Source: PMG-095 sp037200885 (GTDB lineage Bacteria > Myxococcota_A > Polyangia > Polyangiales > Polyangiaceae). From it: 64,000 nt of DNA. A program made the position numbers and the translations under genes. Each line of letters starts with the position of its first letter. The stretch's first letter is position 1. This document shows positions 54,161 to 63,776 of this stretch, one piece after another. Under the pieces are notes generated by a model. It saw only the letters and a list, made by a program, of their open reading frames with translations, ran no database searches and had not been told where the DNA came from. Location: positions 806,001 to 870,000 of the forward strand of contig JBBCIN010000001.1 of the NCBI GenBank assembly GCA_037200885.1. The letters are read 5' to 3'.

Positions 54161-55441
54161 TTGTCCGAGTCGGCCGTCGTGAATCCGAGCGCGTCTGCGC
54201 TCACCGAACCCAATATTTGGGTCGTACCCGGCTTTCGTGAGTTCATGGTCAGCATGATCTTGGTCACGCTGGCCAACCAGATCCAAGGCACGGTCGTCGC
54301 GTATCAGATTTACGAGCTCACCCACGATCCGCTGTCGCTCGGCGCGGTCGGTTTGGCGGAGGCCTTGCCGTTCATCGCCTTCGCGCTGTTCGGAGGCCAC
54401 GTCGCGGATGCGCGTGACCGCCGTCGCGTGTCGCTCGCCGTGTTGCACGTGATGGTGGCAGTGTCGGCTTGTCTGCTGCTGCTTTCGCTCGAACACGGCG
54501 CGCTGGGCGTTGCCCGCCACAAGCTGGCTATTTATTCGGCGATCGTGATTTTAGGCGTATGCCGCAGCTTTTTGCAGCCCGCGCGCGCCGCGTTGAACGC
54601 TGAGCTCTTGCCCCCATCGCTCTATGCCAAAGCGATCGCGATTCGCACCAGCTTTTTTCAGCTGGCCATGTTTGCAGGTCCCGCGGGTGGCGGCCTTTTG
54701 TATGCCGCCATTGGTCCGCAGGGCGCATACCTCTGTGCTGGGCTGCTCTTGGTCGTAGCTTGGCTGGCGATGTACCGAGTGCCCAAGGATCGCCCCACGC
54801 AAACTCTGAAGAGTGGGCTGACGGTTCTGCGCAGCATTCGCGAGGGCTTCAGTTATTTGGCGAGCGATCGCCTGCTGCTTTCGGCGTTGCTGCTGGATCT
54901 GTTCGGCGTGTTGTTCGGTGGCGCGACCGCGCTCTTGCCCGTGTTTGCCAATGAAATTTTGGCGGTCGGCTCGCGCGGCTTCGGCATGCTGCGCGCAGCG
55001 CCGGCGGTGGGTGCTTTGGCCGCGTCCATTCTTCTCGCCTCCCGTCCGCCGCTTCGTCGCGCGGGTCCCACTCTGCTGGTATCCACGGCGGGCTTCGGCC
55101 TTGCCATGGTCGCGTTTGCACTCTCCAAGAATTTCGCTCTTTCGATCGCGCTGCTCGCGATCAGTGGCGCACTCGACATGGTGAGCGTGGTGGTGCGCAG
55201 CACCTTGTTGCAACTGCGCGTGCCGGGGCGCCTGCTCGGTCGAGTGGCCTCGATCAATCAGATTTTCATCGGCTCCTCCAACGAGATCGGCGCCTTCGAA
55301 TCGGGGGTTGCCGCGCGCCTTTTGGGCGTCATCCCCTCCGTCGTCTTCGGTGGTGGGATGACGCTGCTGGTCACTGGCGCCACCGGCTGGTTAGGTCCTG
55401 AGCTCAGGCGGCTTGGGCGTCTCGATCAAGTCTCCAAGTGA
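54161..55441 (+). CDS. MFS transporter (EntS/MFS_3-like)
   Basis: 426 residues from TTG 54161. About 12 hydrophobic segments can be seen, starting at MVSMILVTLANQIQGTVVAY. The loop between TM2 and TM3 has GGHVADARDRRRVSLAVLHV, the MFS motif A (G-x3-D-x-RDRRR). PARAALNAELLPP after TM4 resembles exporters of the EntS group. The substrate is unknown; proximity to ribBA does not establish riboflavin export. Confidence 0.85.
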   Translation: MSESAVVNPSASALTEPNIWVVPGFREFMVSMILVTLANQIQGTVVAYQIYELTHDPLSLGAVGLAEALPFIAFALFGGHVADARDRRRVSLAVLHVMVAVSACLLLLSLEHGALGVARHKLAIYSAIVILGVCRSFLQPARAALNAELLPPSLYAKAIAIRTSFFQLAMFAGPAGGGLLYAAIGPQGAYLCAGLLLVVAWLAMYRVPKDRPTQTLKSGLTVLRSIREGFSYLASDRLLLSALLLDLFGVLFGGATALLPVFANEILAVGSRGFGMLRAAPAVGALAASILLASRPPLRRAGPTLLVSTAGFGLAMVAFALSKNFALSIALLAISGALDMVSVVVRSTLLQLRVPGRLLGRVASINQIFIGSSNEIGAFESGVAARLLGVIPSVVFGGGMTLLVTGATGWLGPELRRLGRLDQVSK

Positions 55442-55551
55442 ACCCGCCGCGCGGCGATTGCGGGAGGGCAACGACCACCCGCAAAGACCAAGCTCAAGGG
55501 CGATAGCCCCGGCTGTAGCATTATCCGTGCCAATGTGGGAGGATATCCGCG

Positions 55552-56226
55552 ATGTCACTCTCTGGGCCTATTGAACGAGATCTGGCGGTGCTGCCGATCT
55601 TTCCCTTGCCCAACGTCGTGCTGTTTCCGGGAGCTTTGTTGCCCTTGCACGTGTTCGAGCCGCGCTACCGCGAGCTCGTGCGGGAGGTGCTCGCCGGCCG
55701 CAAACTGATGGGCATCGTCCGCCTGAAACCGGGCTTCGAAGAAGACTACGAGGGCCGGCCCCCCGTGTTCGATGTCTGCGGCGTGGGTTCGGTGATCGAC
55801 TCCGTGGAGCACGCCGACGGCCGCTTCGACATCACTCTGCGCGGCCTCGCCCGCGCGCGCATCCTCGAAGAGCTGCCCCCCAACCGCATCTTCCGGGAAG
55901 TGCGCCTCGAAGAACTGAGCGATGGCTTCTCGGATGCCGCCGTCACCAGCGCCTGGCAACGCAAACTGATCTCCCTCTGGGCCGCGCTCGCTCCGCACCT
56001 CCCGGAATCCGTTCGCGATCTCCGCGCGCTCACCCGCGGCGCAGAGGGTGCAGGCGCTTATGCCGATCGCCTCGCCGCCGCCCTCGTCGGTGACCCAGAC
56101 GCAAGCCAACGCCTGCTCGCCGAACCCGACCCCACCGAACGCCTGCGCCTACTCACCGAAAAGCTGCAACAAGTCCACGACAGCATCGCTCCCCCCAGCG
56201 CCGCCCGTCGCACCGAGCTCAACTAA
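55552..56226 (+). CDS. LON-substrate-binding-domain protein
   Basis: 224 residues from ATG 55552, with GGAGG 9 bases upstream. LAVLPIFPLPNVVLFPGALL, LHVFEPRYRELVREVLAG, GIVRLKPGFEEDYEGRPPVF and FDVCGVGSVID are the Lon N-terminal (PUA-like) domain pattern. No AAA+ or protease domain is present, so it is one of the stand-alone LON-domain proteins of unclear function. Confidence 0.9.
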   Translation: MSLSGPIERDLAVLPIFPLPNVVLFPGALLPLHVFEPRYRELVREVLAGRKLMGIVRLKPGFEEDYEGRPPVFDVCGVGSVIDSVEHADGRFDITLRGLARARILEELPPNRIFREVRLEELSDGFSDAAVTSAWQRKLISLWAALAPHLPESVRDLRALTRGAEGAGAYADRLAAALVGDPDASQRLLAEPDPTERLRLLTEKLQQVHDSIAPPSAARRTELN

Positions 56227-56604
56227 CGCGCATTCGATGCTTATGCGCCCGCCTGCTGGTGCCTCGCCACTTTGGCTGGCAAAAGTTAGACAGTTGCGAG
56301 GCCTTCCGGACGAGGTCGGTAAGTGAGCTCAGTACGGCTTGCAGCAGTGGTGCCGAAGCCGAGCGAACCTCTCGAGGTTCCGATTGCGGCAGCGCTGGGT
56401 TCAAACGGCACTTTGTGCGCTCGGTGACGGCCGTGCCGCCCGCTCACCACTCCGTATCTTCAGCACACAGTACTTTGGCTGGTAAAAGTGCGACGCGATC
56501 CCGAACGCAAGCACCGTTTCAGTCGATGGGCTCCCGAACTGCGCCGCCGAAGGCCACGACGCGACACGCCGTGTCGCGTGACCATTAACCCAAGATCAAC
56601 GAGC
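56227..56604. other. Intergenic region with a short direct repeat
   Basis: No credible gene. A 24-bp motif occurs twice: CACTTTGGCTGGCAAAAGTT plus AGAC at 56267 and TACTTTGGCTGGTAAAAGTG plus CGAC at 56469, in the same orientation and 202 bp apart, matching at 20 of 24 bases. It could be a duplicated operator or remnant of a short duplication. Confidence 0.4.
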
Positions 56605-57666
56605 TCAGTGGGCGCGAGCGTATTGCGGTGGGATCACGGGTTTGTGGCCGAGGGCGCGGGCGGCGTTGATGGCAAAGTAGGGGTCACGCAGGAATTGGCG
56701 GGCAAGGAAGACGAAGTCCGCGCGGTTTTCGCTGATGATGGCGTTGGCTTGGTGGGCTTCGGTGATCAGGCCGACCGCAGCCACGTGCAACTTGGTGGCG
56801 CGCTTCACGGCTTCGGCGAAGCCGACTTGGTAACCGGGGCTGGTGGGAATGACGGCTTTGGCGGAACTACCACCGGCGCTGCAGTCGATCAGATCGATGT
56901 CCTCACGCTCGAGCAGTAGCGAAAGCTGCACGGTATCCTCGATGGTCCAACCGCCGGGCATCCAATCAGTGCACGAAAGGCGCACGCCGAAGACGCGATC
57001 GTGGGGCCAGACGGCACGCAGGCTGCGCACGGTTTCGAGCAGGAAACGCGCTCGATTCTCGAAACTGCCGCCGTACGCGTCGGTGCGCTGGTTGGAGAGG
57101 GGAGATAGGAAGCTGTGCAGCAAGTAACCGTGAGCAGCGTGCAGTTCGAGATAGCGGAAGCCAGCGCTGAGCGCGCGCTTGGCGGCGGCGCAGAATTGCT
57201 CGCGGATGCCAACGAGCTCGGAGGCCGAGAGCTGATGCGGGACGCGGTACGGCTCATCGAAGGGGATCGGGCTTGCGCCGACGATGTCCCAACCGCCCGC
57301 TTCATCCGCCAGCGGCTTGCCGCCCTCCCAGGGGCGGCCCGTGGAGGCTTTGCGACCCGCGTGCGCGAGCTGAATGCCCGCAACCGCGCCGTGCTCTTCC
57401 AGGAAGCGAGCGATGCGCGCGAGTGGCTCGATCTGTGCGTCTTGCCACAGGCCCATGTCACCCGGAGAGATGCGCCCGCGGGCTTCGACTGCGGTCGCCT
57501 CGACCACGACCAGCGCCGCGCCGCCGATCGCGCGCGAGCCTAAGTGCACCAAGTGCCAGTCGTTCGCGAAACCGTCTTGCGCGCTGTACTGGCACATTGG
57601 AGAGACCGCGATGCGATTTCTGAAGGTCACGCCGCGGATCTGCAGTGTGTCGAAAAGTTGCGCCAT
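56605..57666 (-). CDS. Old yellow enzyme family NADH:flavin oxidoreductase (YqjM-like)
   Basis: 353 residues. FRNRIAVSPMCQYSAQDGFA contains the Cys of YqjM/thermophilic-like OYEs. GIQLAHAGRKASTGRPWEGG, RYLELHAAHGYLLHSFLSPL and SNQRTDAYGGSFENRARFL are the FMN and substrate-binding motifs. Members reduce activated alkenes with NADPH using FMN. Convergent with upstream genes and divergent from the dienelactone hydrolase. Confidence 0.95.
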   Translation of the reverse strand: MAQLFDTLQIRGVTFRNRIAVSPMCQYSAQDGFANDWHLVHLGSRAIGGAALVVVEATAVEARGRISPGDMGLWQDAQIEPLARIARFLEEHGAVAGIQLAHAGRKASTGRPWEGGKPLADEAGGWDIVGASPIPFDEPYRVPHQLSASELVGIREQFCAAAKRALSAGFRYLELHAAHGYLLHSFLSPLSNQRTDAYGGSFENRARFLLETVRSLRAVWPHDRVFGVRLSCTDWMPGGWTIEDTVQLSLLLEREDIDLIDCSAGGSSAKAVIPTSPGYQVGFAEAVKRATKLHVAAVGLITEAHQANAIISENRADFVFLARQFLRDPYFAINAARALGHKPVIPPQYARAH

Positions 57667-57761
57667 CTCTTATGCTCCTAGGACCATTCTGCCCCAGGAC
57701 AAGGGGCAATTCAGCGCTTGTTTCGCGCTGTCTACGGCAGTAGAAACGTCGCTAAACACCG

Positions 57762-58628
57762 ATGACTTACGTGCATTCGCCTTCCGTCACGTCTCGTCGC
57801 CAAGTGCTGGTGCACACGCTGAGCACCGGTTTCGCACTCGCAGTCACGCCCATCTCCGCGTCAGCGCTCACCACCGATAGCGATGGTCTGGAAGCCGGCG
57901 AGGTAAAAATTGCCACCAGCTCAGGGGATATTCCCGGCTACCGCGCACTGCCACAAAAGCCCAAAGGCAAGCTGCCCGTGGTCCTGGTCGTGCACGAAAT
58001 CTTCGGCGTGCACGAGCACATCAAAGACGTCTGCCGGCGTTTCGCCAAAGAGGGCTACTACGCGATTGCGCCCGAGCTGTTCGCGCGTCAGGGCGACGTT
58101 TCGAAAATCAGCGACTTCAAAGAGATCATGAGCAAAGTCGTGTCCAAAGTGTCGGATGCGCAGGTGATGTCGGATTTGGACGCCGCGGTCGCGTTCGCCA
58201 AAAAGGATCCGCACGCGGATGTCTCGAAGTTGGCAATTACCGGTTTTTGTTGGGGTGGGCGCATCGTTTGGCTGTACGCGGCCCAGCAACCGACGCTCAA
58301 AGCCGCGGTTGCTTGGTACGGCAAGATCACGGGCGAGAAAGACGAGCTGCACCCGCGCTTTCCGGCCGATGTCGTGACTCAACTGAAAGCGCCGGTCCTC
58401 GGCCTCTATGGCGGAAAAGATCAGGGCATCCCGGTGGACACCGTGGAGCAACAAAGTCAAGCGCTGGCCGCCTCGTCAAACGCCGCCGCCAAGGCTTCGA
58501 GCATTCGCATCTACGCCGATGCGGGCCACGCGTTCTTCGCCGATTACCGCCCGAGTTATCATAAAGAGGCGGCTGAGGATGGCTGGAAGCGCACACTCGA
58601 TTGGTTCAAGAGCCACCACGCCAAGTAA
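57762..58628 (+). CDS. Dienelactone hydrolase family, exported
   Basis: 288 residues. The N-terminus has a Tat-like leader (SVTSRRQVLVHTLSTGFALA), so the enzyme is probably periplasmic. The catalytic triad is Cys in AITGFCWGGRIVW, Asp in LGLYGGKDQGIPVDT and His in IRIYADAGHAFFADYRPSYH. Family members open cyclic enol lactones; the true substrate is unknown. It is followed by the aldo/keto reductase gene at 20 bp, likely in one operon. Confidence 0.93.
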   Translation: MTYVHSPSVTSRRQVLVHTLSTGFALAVTPISASALTTDSDGLEAGEVKIATSSGDIPGYRALPQKPKGKLPVVLVVHEIFGVHEHIKDVCRRFAKEGYYAIAPELFARQGDVSKISDFKEIMSKVVSKVSDAQVMSDLDAAVAFAKKDPHADVSKLAITGFCWGGRIVWLYAAQQPTLKAAVAWYGKITGEKDELHPRFPADVVTQLKAPVLGLYGGKDQGIPVDTVEQQSQALAASSNAAAKASSIRIYADAGHAFFADYRPSYHKEAAEDGWKRTLDWFKSHHAK

Positions 58629-58648
58629 AGTGAAGTGAGCGCCGCAAC

Positions 58649-59659
58649 ATGAAGATCAAACGCTTGGGTCGGACCGGCCTCAAGGTCAGTGAAATTTGCC
58701 TAGGTACGATGACCTTCGGCAACCAATGTGACGAAGCGGCGTCCTTCGCGATCATGGACAAGGCCTTCGAAGCCGGCGTGTTCTTCTTCGACACCGCGGA
58801 TGTGTATCCGCTCGGTGCCACGCCCGAAATGCGCGGCAGCACCGAGACCATCGTTGGCAAGTGGATCGCCGAGCGCAAGCGGCGCGACAAGATCGTGCTC
58901 GCCAGCAAGTGCCGCGGTCAGATGGGGGAGGGCCCGAATGAAGGCGGCCTGTCACGCAAACACATCATCGCCGCCGTCGAAGCCAGCCTGCGCCGGCTCA
59001 AAACGGACTACCTCGACCTGTATCAAACGCACCAACCGGATCTGGAAACACCGATCGAAGAAACGCTGAGCGCGCTGAACGATCTGGTGCACCAGGGCAA
59101 GGTCCGCTACCTCGGTTCCAGTAACTATCCCGCGCATTTACTGAGCAAAGCCCTGTGGACCAGCGACAAGCAAGGCTACGCTCGGTACGAGACCAACCAG
59201 CCGCGATACAACATCCTGTATCGCGAAATCGAGAACGAGATCGTGCCGCTGTGCCGGGCCGAGGGGCTCGGTTTGATCGTGTACAATCCGCTCGCGGGCG
59301 GCTTTCTGACCGGTCGGTATCAACCCGGCCAGGAGGTCAGCGCGGGGACGCGCTTCTCGCTGAACCAAGCCGGCAAGTTCTATCAACAGCGCTACTGGCA
59401 AAGCGCCCAGTTCGAGGCGGTCGAGAGTCTGAAACGTTTCTTCAGTGAGCGTGGCCGCTCGCTGACGGAGGTCGCGCTGGCCTGGGTTTTGGCCCAACCG
59501 GGCGTTACTTGCGCGATCCTAGGCGCCAGCCGCGCCGAGCAACTCGAACAAAGCCTGCCCGGAATCGCCATCGAACTGACACCAGAGGAACTCGCGTTCT
59601 GCGATCAAATCTGGTTCGATTTGCCGAGGCTCAAAGATCCGACCGTCGCGCTGCGCTGA
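58649..59659 (+). CDS. Aldo/keto reductase
   Basis: 336 residues. MKIKRLGRTGLKVSEICLGT, GVFFFDTADVYPLG (catalytic Asp-Tyr), DKIVLASKCRGQ (catalytic Lys), and YLDLYQTHQPDLETPIEETL (active-site His) follow the AKR family. Late segments ALAWVLAQPGVTCAILGASR and QLEQSLPGI bind NADPH. Substrate unknown. Confidence 0.95.
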   Translation: MKIKRLGRTGLKVSEICLGTMTFGNQCDEAASFAIMDKAFEAGVFFFDTADVYPLGATPEMRGSTETIVGKWIAERKRRDKIVLASKCRGQMGEGPNEGGLSRKHIIAAVEASLRRLKTDYLDLYQTHQPDLETPIEETLSALNDLVHQGKVRYLGSSNYPAHLLSKALWTSDKQGYARYETNQPRYNILYREIENEIVPLCRAEGLGLIVYNPLAGGFLTGRYQPGQEVSAGTRFSLNQAGKFYQQRYWQSAQFEAVESLKRFFSERGRSLTEVALAWVLAQPGVTCAILGASRAEQLEQSLPGIAIELTPEELAFCDQIWFDLPRLKDPTVALR

Positions 59660-59812
59660 ACATCCGCTCGCGTCGGCCTGTCCTCTCACTTAACGGAGAA
59701 AAACACCGGCCCGGGGCGTGGGCGGGCGTTAAGCAATTGCGCCGCGGCGCGCGTGCGGGCATTGCTCTGGGGCGCGCGGGGGTCATTCGCCGCGCCATTG
59801 GAGAAGTAACAG

Positions 59813-60742
59813 ATGTCCGGACCTACCCCTACGCTCGGCGCGCAAGCTGCTCGCCAGCTTGCAAACACCACCAAAACACCGCCGCAATGGATCGGCACGA
59901 CACCCCGCTGGCTCGTCAGTCTATTGCCGTGGACGCCGGTCGAAGCCGGCACCTACCGCGTCAACAAGGTCAAAGAAGGCGGGGAAGACAACATCGGCAT
60001 CGAATGCAGCCCGAGCGATGGCGACGAGCTGCCCAAGGCGTTCGTCGACTACGAAGAGCAACCACGTGAATACACGCTGAGCACCGTCACCACCACGCTC
60101 GAAGTGCAGACCCGGATCTCGGATCTGTACCGGAGCCCGATGGACCAAGTGCGCGAGCAGCTCGCCGTTTTGGTCGACATGGTCAAGGAGCGCCAGGAGC
60201 GCGAGCTGATCAACAACCCGAACTACGGCCTCCTGAGCCACGTCGTGCCGTATCAGCGCATCTCCACCCGCGTCGGGCCGCCCACGCCGGATGACTTGGA
60301 CGAGCTGATCACCAAGGTCTGGAAGGAACCCGCGTTCTTCCTCGCGCATCCCAAATCGATCGCCGCGTTCGGTCGTGAGTGCACGCGCCGCGGTGTCCCG
60401 CCACCAACCACCACCCTGTTCGGCTCGCCGTTCCTGACCTGGCGCGGCCTACCGTTGATCCCTTGCGACAAGCTGGACGTGTATCAAAACGACCAGGGCA
60501 GGTATGTCAGCAACATCTTGCTGCTCCGCACCGGCGAGAAGAAGCGCGGCGTGGTTGGCCTATTCCAGCCGGGCATTCCGGGCGAGGTGAGCCCGAGCTT
60601 GTCCGTGCGTTGGATGGGCATCAACGATCGCGGCGCGGCCTCTTACTTGGTGTCGCTGTACTGCTCGGCGGCCGTACTCGCTCACGATGCGATTGCCGTG
60701 CTGCAAAACGTAGATATCGGCAACTACCATGAGTACAAGTGA
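59813..60742 (+). CDS. Family 2A encapsulin shell protein
   Basis: 309 residues from ATG 59813, with GGAG upstream. The pattern LGAQAARQLANTTKTPPQWI, WLVSLLPWTPVEAGTYRVNK, IGIECSPSDGDELPKAFVDY, LEVQTRISDLYRSPMDQVRE and PFLTWRGLPLIPCDKLDVYQ is that of SrpI-like family 2A encapsulins, HK97-fold proteins that form icosahedral compartments. The N-terminal arm of family 2 is present. The stop overlaps the start of its cargo gene by 14 bases, so shell and cargo are co-translated. Family 2A shells house cysteine desulfurase and are linked to sulfur handling. Confidence 0.9.
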   Translation: MSGPTPTLGAQAARQLANTTKTPPQWIGTTPRWLVSLLPWTPVEAGTYRVNKVKEGGEDNIGIECSPSDGDELPKAFVDYEEQPREYTLSTVTTTLEVQTRISDLYRSPMDQVREQLAVLVDMVKERQERELINNPNYGLLSHVVPYQRISTRVGPPTPDDLDELITKVWKEPAFFLAHPKSIAAFGRECTRRGVPPPTTTLFGSPFLTWRGLPLIPCDKLDVYQNDQGRYVSNILLLRTGEKKRGVVGLFQPGIPGEVSPSLSVRWMGINDRGAASYLVSLYCSAAVLAHDAIAVLQNVDIGNYHEYK

Positions 60743-62957
60743 TCCGCGTGGCGGAGCATTCCCGATCGAACCCAACTCGACCGGGGCATCTGCCTTAGAT
60801 TTCGCGGCCATGGTGGGAGAAGTCTCCCGCATCGCCAATGAGTTCTTCTCGGGCTCGTCGGTCTCGCCTGGCGGGTCACCGCCGGGCGAGGTTCCGCCCG
60901 CGTCGCTGGCGACTCCGGGCGTCGGCGCGTTGACCCCGGTGGCGATCGCGCCTCCCGTTTCTGGCCCGACGCCGGTGCCAGGCCCCTTGCCTCCGCCGCG
61001 CGTGGGACCGAGTGCCGCGTCGGTGGGCGGTGGGGGCCTCTCGGGCGCCGCGACGCAGCCGCCGGTCCCTGGCGTTTTCCACACGCCGCCCTTGGCCGCG
61101 AGTCCGTTTCCGAAAGAGGCGGACGTGCGTCCGGCGCCGACGCTTTTGGCAGAGCTGTTGGGCACGCCCACTCCGCTCGAGCTCATGTTGAGCGCTGATT
61201 CACGCTCGCCCAGCGCGACGCCTTACTTTTTGGATCACGCCGGTCTTCCCAATGCTCCAGGCGGTACCCCGCCGGCACCGGCGCCGCCTGCGCCCTTGAC
61301 GCAATCCCCTCAGGTTCCATCGGCTTCGGTTCCGTCCGCTCCATCTCCTTCGGTTCCGTCGGGCTCCGTTCCGTCCGTTCCATCGGCGTCCGTTCCATCG
61401 GCGTCCGTTCCATCGGCGTCCGTTCCATCGGGATCGGTTCCATTCGGTTTACCGCCCCAGCCTGGGTTCGGGGCCGCTCCGTCGGGCCTGCCGTATGCAC
61501 CTAGCGCGCTGCCTCCGACGCCAGCGTTTCCCGGTGGCATGGTGCCGCCAGCTCCTGACTTTGCGCGCGTGGTAAACGGCCCGAGCGTCGCCGTTCCAGG
61601 CCTGCAAGCGGAGCCGACGCTACCGGTCGCGGTGCCGGAACGCGGGACGCCCGAAGCGCTCGCGCGTCCCGCCCTGTCCAGCGAAGCATCGAACAACGGC
61701 TACAGTCCGGAGCTCGTCCCCGATCTCGGCGCATCTCCCGGCATCTTCGACCCGCACTCCATCAAACAAGATTTTCCGATCTTGGAAGAGCGCGTGCACG
61801 GCAACAAACGGCTGATCTGGCTCGACAATGCAGCCACGACGCAAAAGCCGCGCGCCGTGATCGAGCGCCTGAGCTACTTCTACGAGCACGAGAATTCGAA
61901 CATTCACCGCGCCGCGCACACGCTCGCGGCCCGCGCGACCGACGCCTACGAGGGCGCGCGTGAGCGCGTCCGCCGCTTCCTGAACGCGCCCAGCGCAAAA
62001 GAGATCGTCTTCACGCGCGGCGCTACCGAAGCCATCAACCTGGTGGCCAAGAGCTGGGGACATCGCAACATCAAGGCCGGCGACGAGATCGTGCTGACCG
62101 TGCTCGAGCACCACGCCAACATCGTGCCTTGGCAGCAATTGGCCTCGGAAAAAGGCGCCAAGATCCGCGTCGCTCCGGTCGATTCGGATGGCCAAATCAT
62201 GCTCGAAGAGTACGAGAAGCTGTTCAATCCGCGCACGCGCATCGCCTCCTTCACGCAGGTCTCGAATGCGCTCGGGACCATCACGCCGGCGCGTGAAATG
62301 GTCGAAATCGCGCACCGCCACGGAGCGCTCGCGTTGGTGGATGGCGCACAGACGGTCTCGCATCAACGGGTCGACGTGCAAGCGCTGGACGCGGACTTCT
62401 ACGTCTTCTCCGGCCACAAGGTGTTCGGTCCGACCGGCATCGGCGCGCTGTTCGGCAAGGCGGACGTGCTCGAGCACATGCCGCCCTGGCAAGGCGGCGG
62501 CAACATGATCGCGGACGTGACCTTCGAAAAGACCGTCTATCAGCCAGCCCCGTTCCGCTTCGAGGCTGGCACCGGCAACATCGCGGACGCGGTTGGCCTC
62601 GGTGCCGCCATCGACTACGTGATGGGGCTCGGCCTCGAAAACATCTCGCGCTACGAGCACGAGCTCTTGGTCTACGCGACCGAAGGCTTGTGCAGCGTCC
62701 CCGGCCTGACACTGGTCGGCACCGCGCCGGACAAAGCCGGCGTCTTGTCCTTCGTCCTAGACGGCAGGCGCACGGAAGACGTCGGCGCCGCGCTTGACAA
62801 GGAAGGCATCGCGGTCCGCTCCGGCCACCACTGCGCCCAGCCGATCCTGCGCCGCTTCGGCCTGGAAGCCACCGTCCGCGCCTCCCTTGCCCCCTACAAC
62901 ACCAAAGAAGACATCGACGCTCTGGTGACCGCCCTGAAGCGCCTGCAGATTAGATAA
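60729..62957 (+). CDS. Encapsulin cargo: cysteine desulfurase with long disordered N-terminus
   Basis: 742 residues. Residues 1 to about 335 are Pro/Ser/Gly/Ala-rich, low-complexity and probably disordered, with VPSAS/VPSGS repeats around residues 195-240 and short conserved islands (ALDFAAMVGEVSRIANEFF; LLAELLGTPTPLELML), as expected of family 2A cargo-loading domains. The SufS-type PLP domain follows: LIWLDNAATTQKPRAVIERL, NSNIHRAAHTLAARATDAYE, FTRGATEAINLVAKSWG, the PLP Lys in FYVFSGHKVFGPTGIG, and the catalytic Cys in VRSGHHCAQPILRR. It releases sulfur from cysteine as persulfide inside the shell. Confidence 0.92.
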   Translation: MSTSDPRGGAFPIEPNSTGASALDFAAMVGEVSRIANEFFSGSSVSPGGSPPGEVPPASLATPGVGALTPVAIAPPVSGPTPVPGPLPPPRVGPSAASVGGGGLSGAATQPPVPGVFHTPPLAASPFPKEADVRPAPTLLAELLGTPTPLELMLSADSRSPSATPYFLDHAGLPNAPGGTPPAPAPPAPLTQSPQVPSASVPSAPSPSVPSGSVPSVPSASVPSASVPSASVPSGSVPFGLPPQPGFGAAPSGLPYAPSALPPTPAFPGGMVPPAPDFARVVNGPSVAVPGLQAEPTLPVAVPERGTPEALARPALSSEASNNGYSPELVPDLGASPGIFDPHSIKQDFPILEERVHGNKRLIWLDNAATTQKPRAVIERLSYFYEHENSNIHRAAHTLAARATDAYEGARERVRRFLNAPSAKEIVFTRGATEAINLVAKSWGHRNIKAGDEIVLTVLEHHANIVPWQQLASEKGAKIRVAPVDSDGQIMLEEYEKLFNPRTRIASFTQVSNALGTITPAREMVEIAHRHGALALVDGAQTVSHQRVDVQALDADFYVFSGHKVFGPTGIGALFGKADVLEHMPPWQGGGNMIADVTFEKTVYQPAPFRFEAGTGNIADAVGLGAAIDYVMGLGLENISRYEHELLVYATEGLCSVPGLTLVGTAPDKAGVLSFVLDGRRTEDVGAALDKEGIAVRSGHHCAQPILRRFGLEATVRASLAPYNTKEDIDALVTALKRLQIR

Positions 62958-63072
62958 TATTCAATAATACCATGGGTTTGGCCAGTCGCCTCCGCCGGCG
63001 GCCCGGTCCATTGAAAGAGCATTGTGTCTTTCGCTGCTTGCATTGATCCGGAAGTCTCTTATAGTGGACTTC

Positions 63073-63390
63073 GTGATCAAGACATTGTCGCCCGAACAGG
63101 CTCAGGAACTGATTACTAACGGTGACTGCGACGTCGTGGACGTGCGCGAGCCGCGTGAATGGTCGCGGGGCCACCTCCCCGGCGCGCGCTTGGTTTCCTT
63201 CGATCGCTTGCGTCAAAGCCCCAAGTCGACGCTAACCCGCGACAACGTGATCTTCGTTTGCGCCGCCGGCGTACGCAGTCAGGCCGCCGCCAAAGTCGCC
63301 GAAGAGTCCGGCTTGTCCAACGTGTACAACCTCAGCGGTGGCACCCGCAATTGGGTGAGCTCAGGCTACAAGCTCGTCGTCGGTGAGTGA
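63073..63390 (+). CDS. Rhodanese-domain protein
   Basis: About 105 residues from GTG 63073 (MIKTLSPEQAQELITNGDCD as initiator Met); GTG 63064 and TTG 63022 are alternatives. CDVVDVREPREWSRGHLPGA is the N-terminal rhodanese motif, and the active-site Cys lies in NVIFVCAAGVRSQAAAKVAE. A rhodanese next to a desulfurase-encapsulin pair would accept or transfer persulfide sulfur. Confidence 0.9.
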   Translation: MIKTLSPEQAQELITNGDCDVVDVREPREWSRGHLPGARLVSFDRLRQSPKSTLTRDNVIFVCAAGVRSQAAAKVAEESGLSNVYNLSGGTRNWVSSGYKLVVGE

Positions 63391-63776
63391 CTCCCTGAGT
63401 TTTTGGGTTAGCGGGCGCGCCACATCGCCGCCCGCCGCGTAGCTCTCAGCGCGTCCGCCCGCTCGCCCCGAGAACGCCGGACGATCGGAAAATCGAGTTC
63501 GAATTCGACCCATGGTCGATCGCGTCTTTCTGCGCGGCGACTGAGCGGAATCAGCGCTGCTCCGACGACGGGAGCCCTCGCATCGCCGAAATCATACAGT
63601 ATGATTTCATCGGCGAGCGCGCGCCTCGGGCAAACACTGTTCGTGCCTGGTTCCCAGATGCGACGAATCATGAGCGAATTTCGAACTCTTCTCTCCCGTG
63701 CGCGCGCAGCGCCGTGCGCGCGCAGCGCCGTGCGCGCGCAGCGCCGTGCGCGCGCAGCGCCGTGCGCGCGTCCACC
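63391..63776. other. Intergenic: large inverted repeat and 16-bp tandem repeats
   Basis: An inverted repeat at about 63582-63616 has the core AATCATACAGTATGATT (8-bp arms around one base) and outer arms TCGCCGA/TCGGCGA offset by three bases. It could be a terminator between convergent genes or an operator. At 63698-63770 a 16-bp unit GTGCGCGCGCAGCGCC occurs four times plus nine bases of a fifth copy. No credible gene. Confidence 0.6.

Noticed and set aside
63408..63671. Minus-strand 87-codon frame between rhodanese and cupin genes
   Set aside because: Covers the palindrome, no recognisable domain, no ribosome binding site; treated as intergenic.
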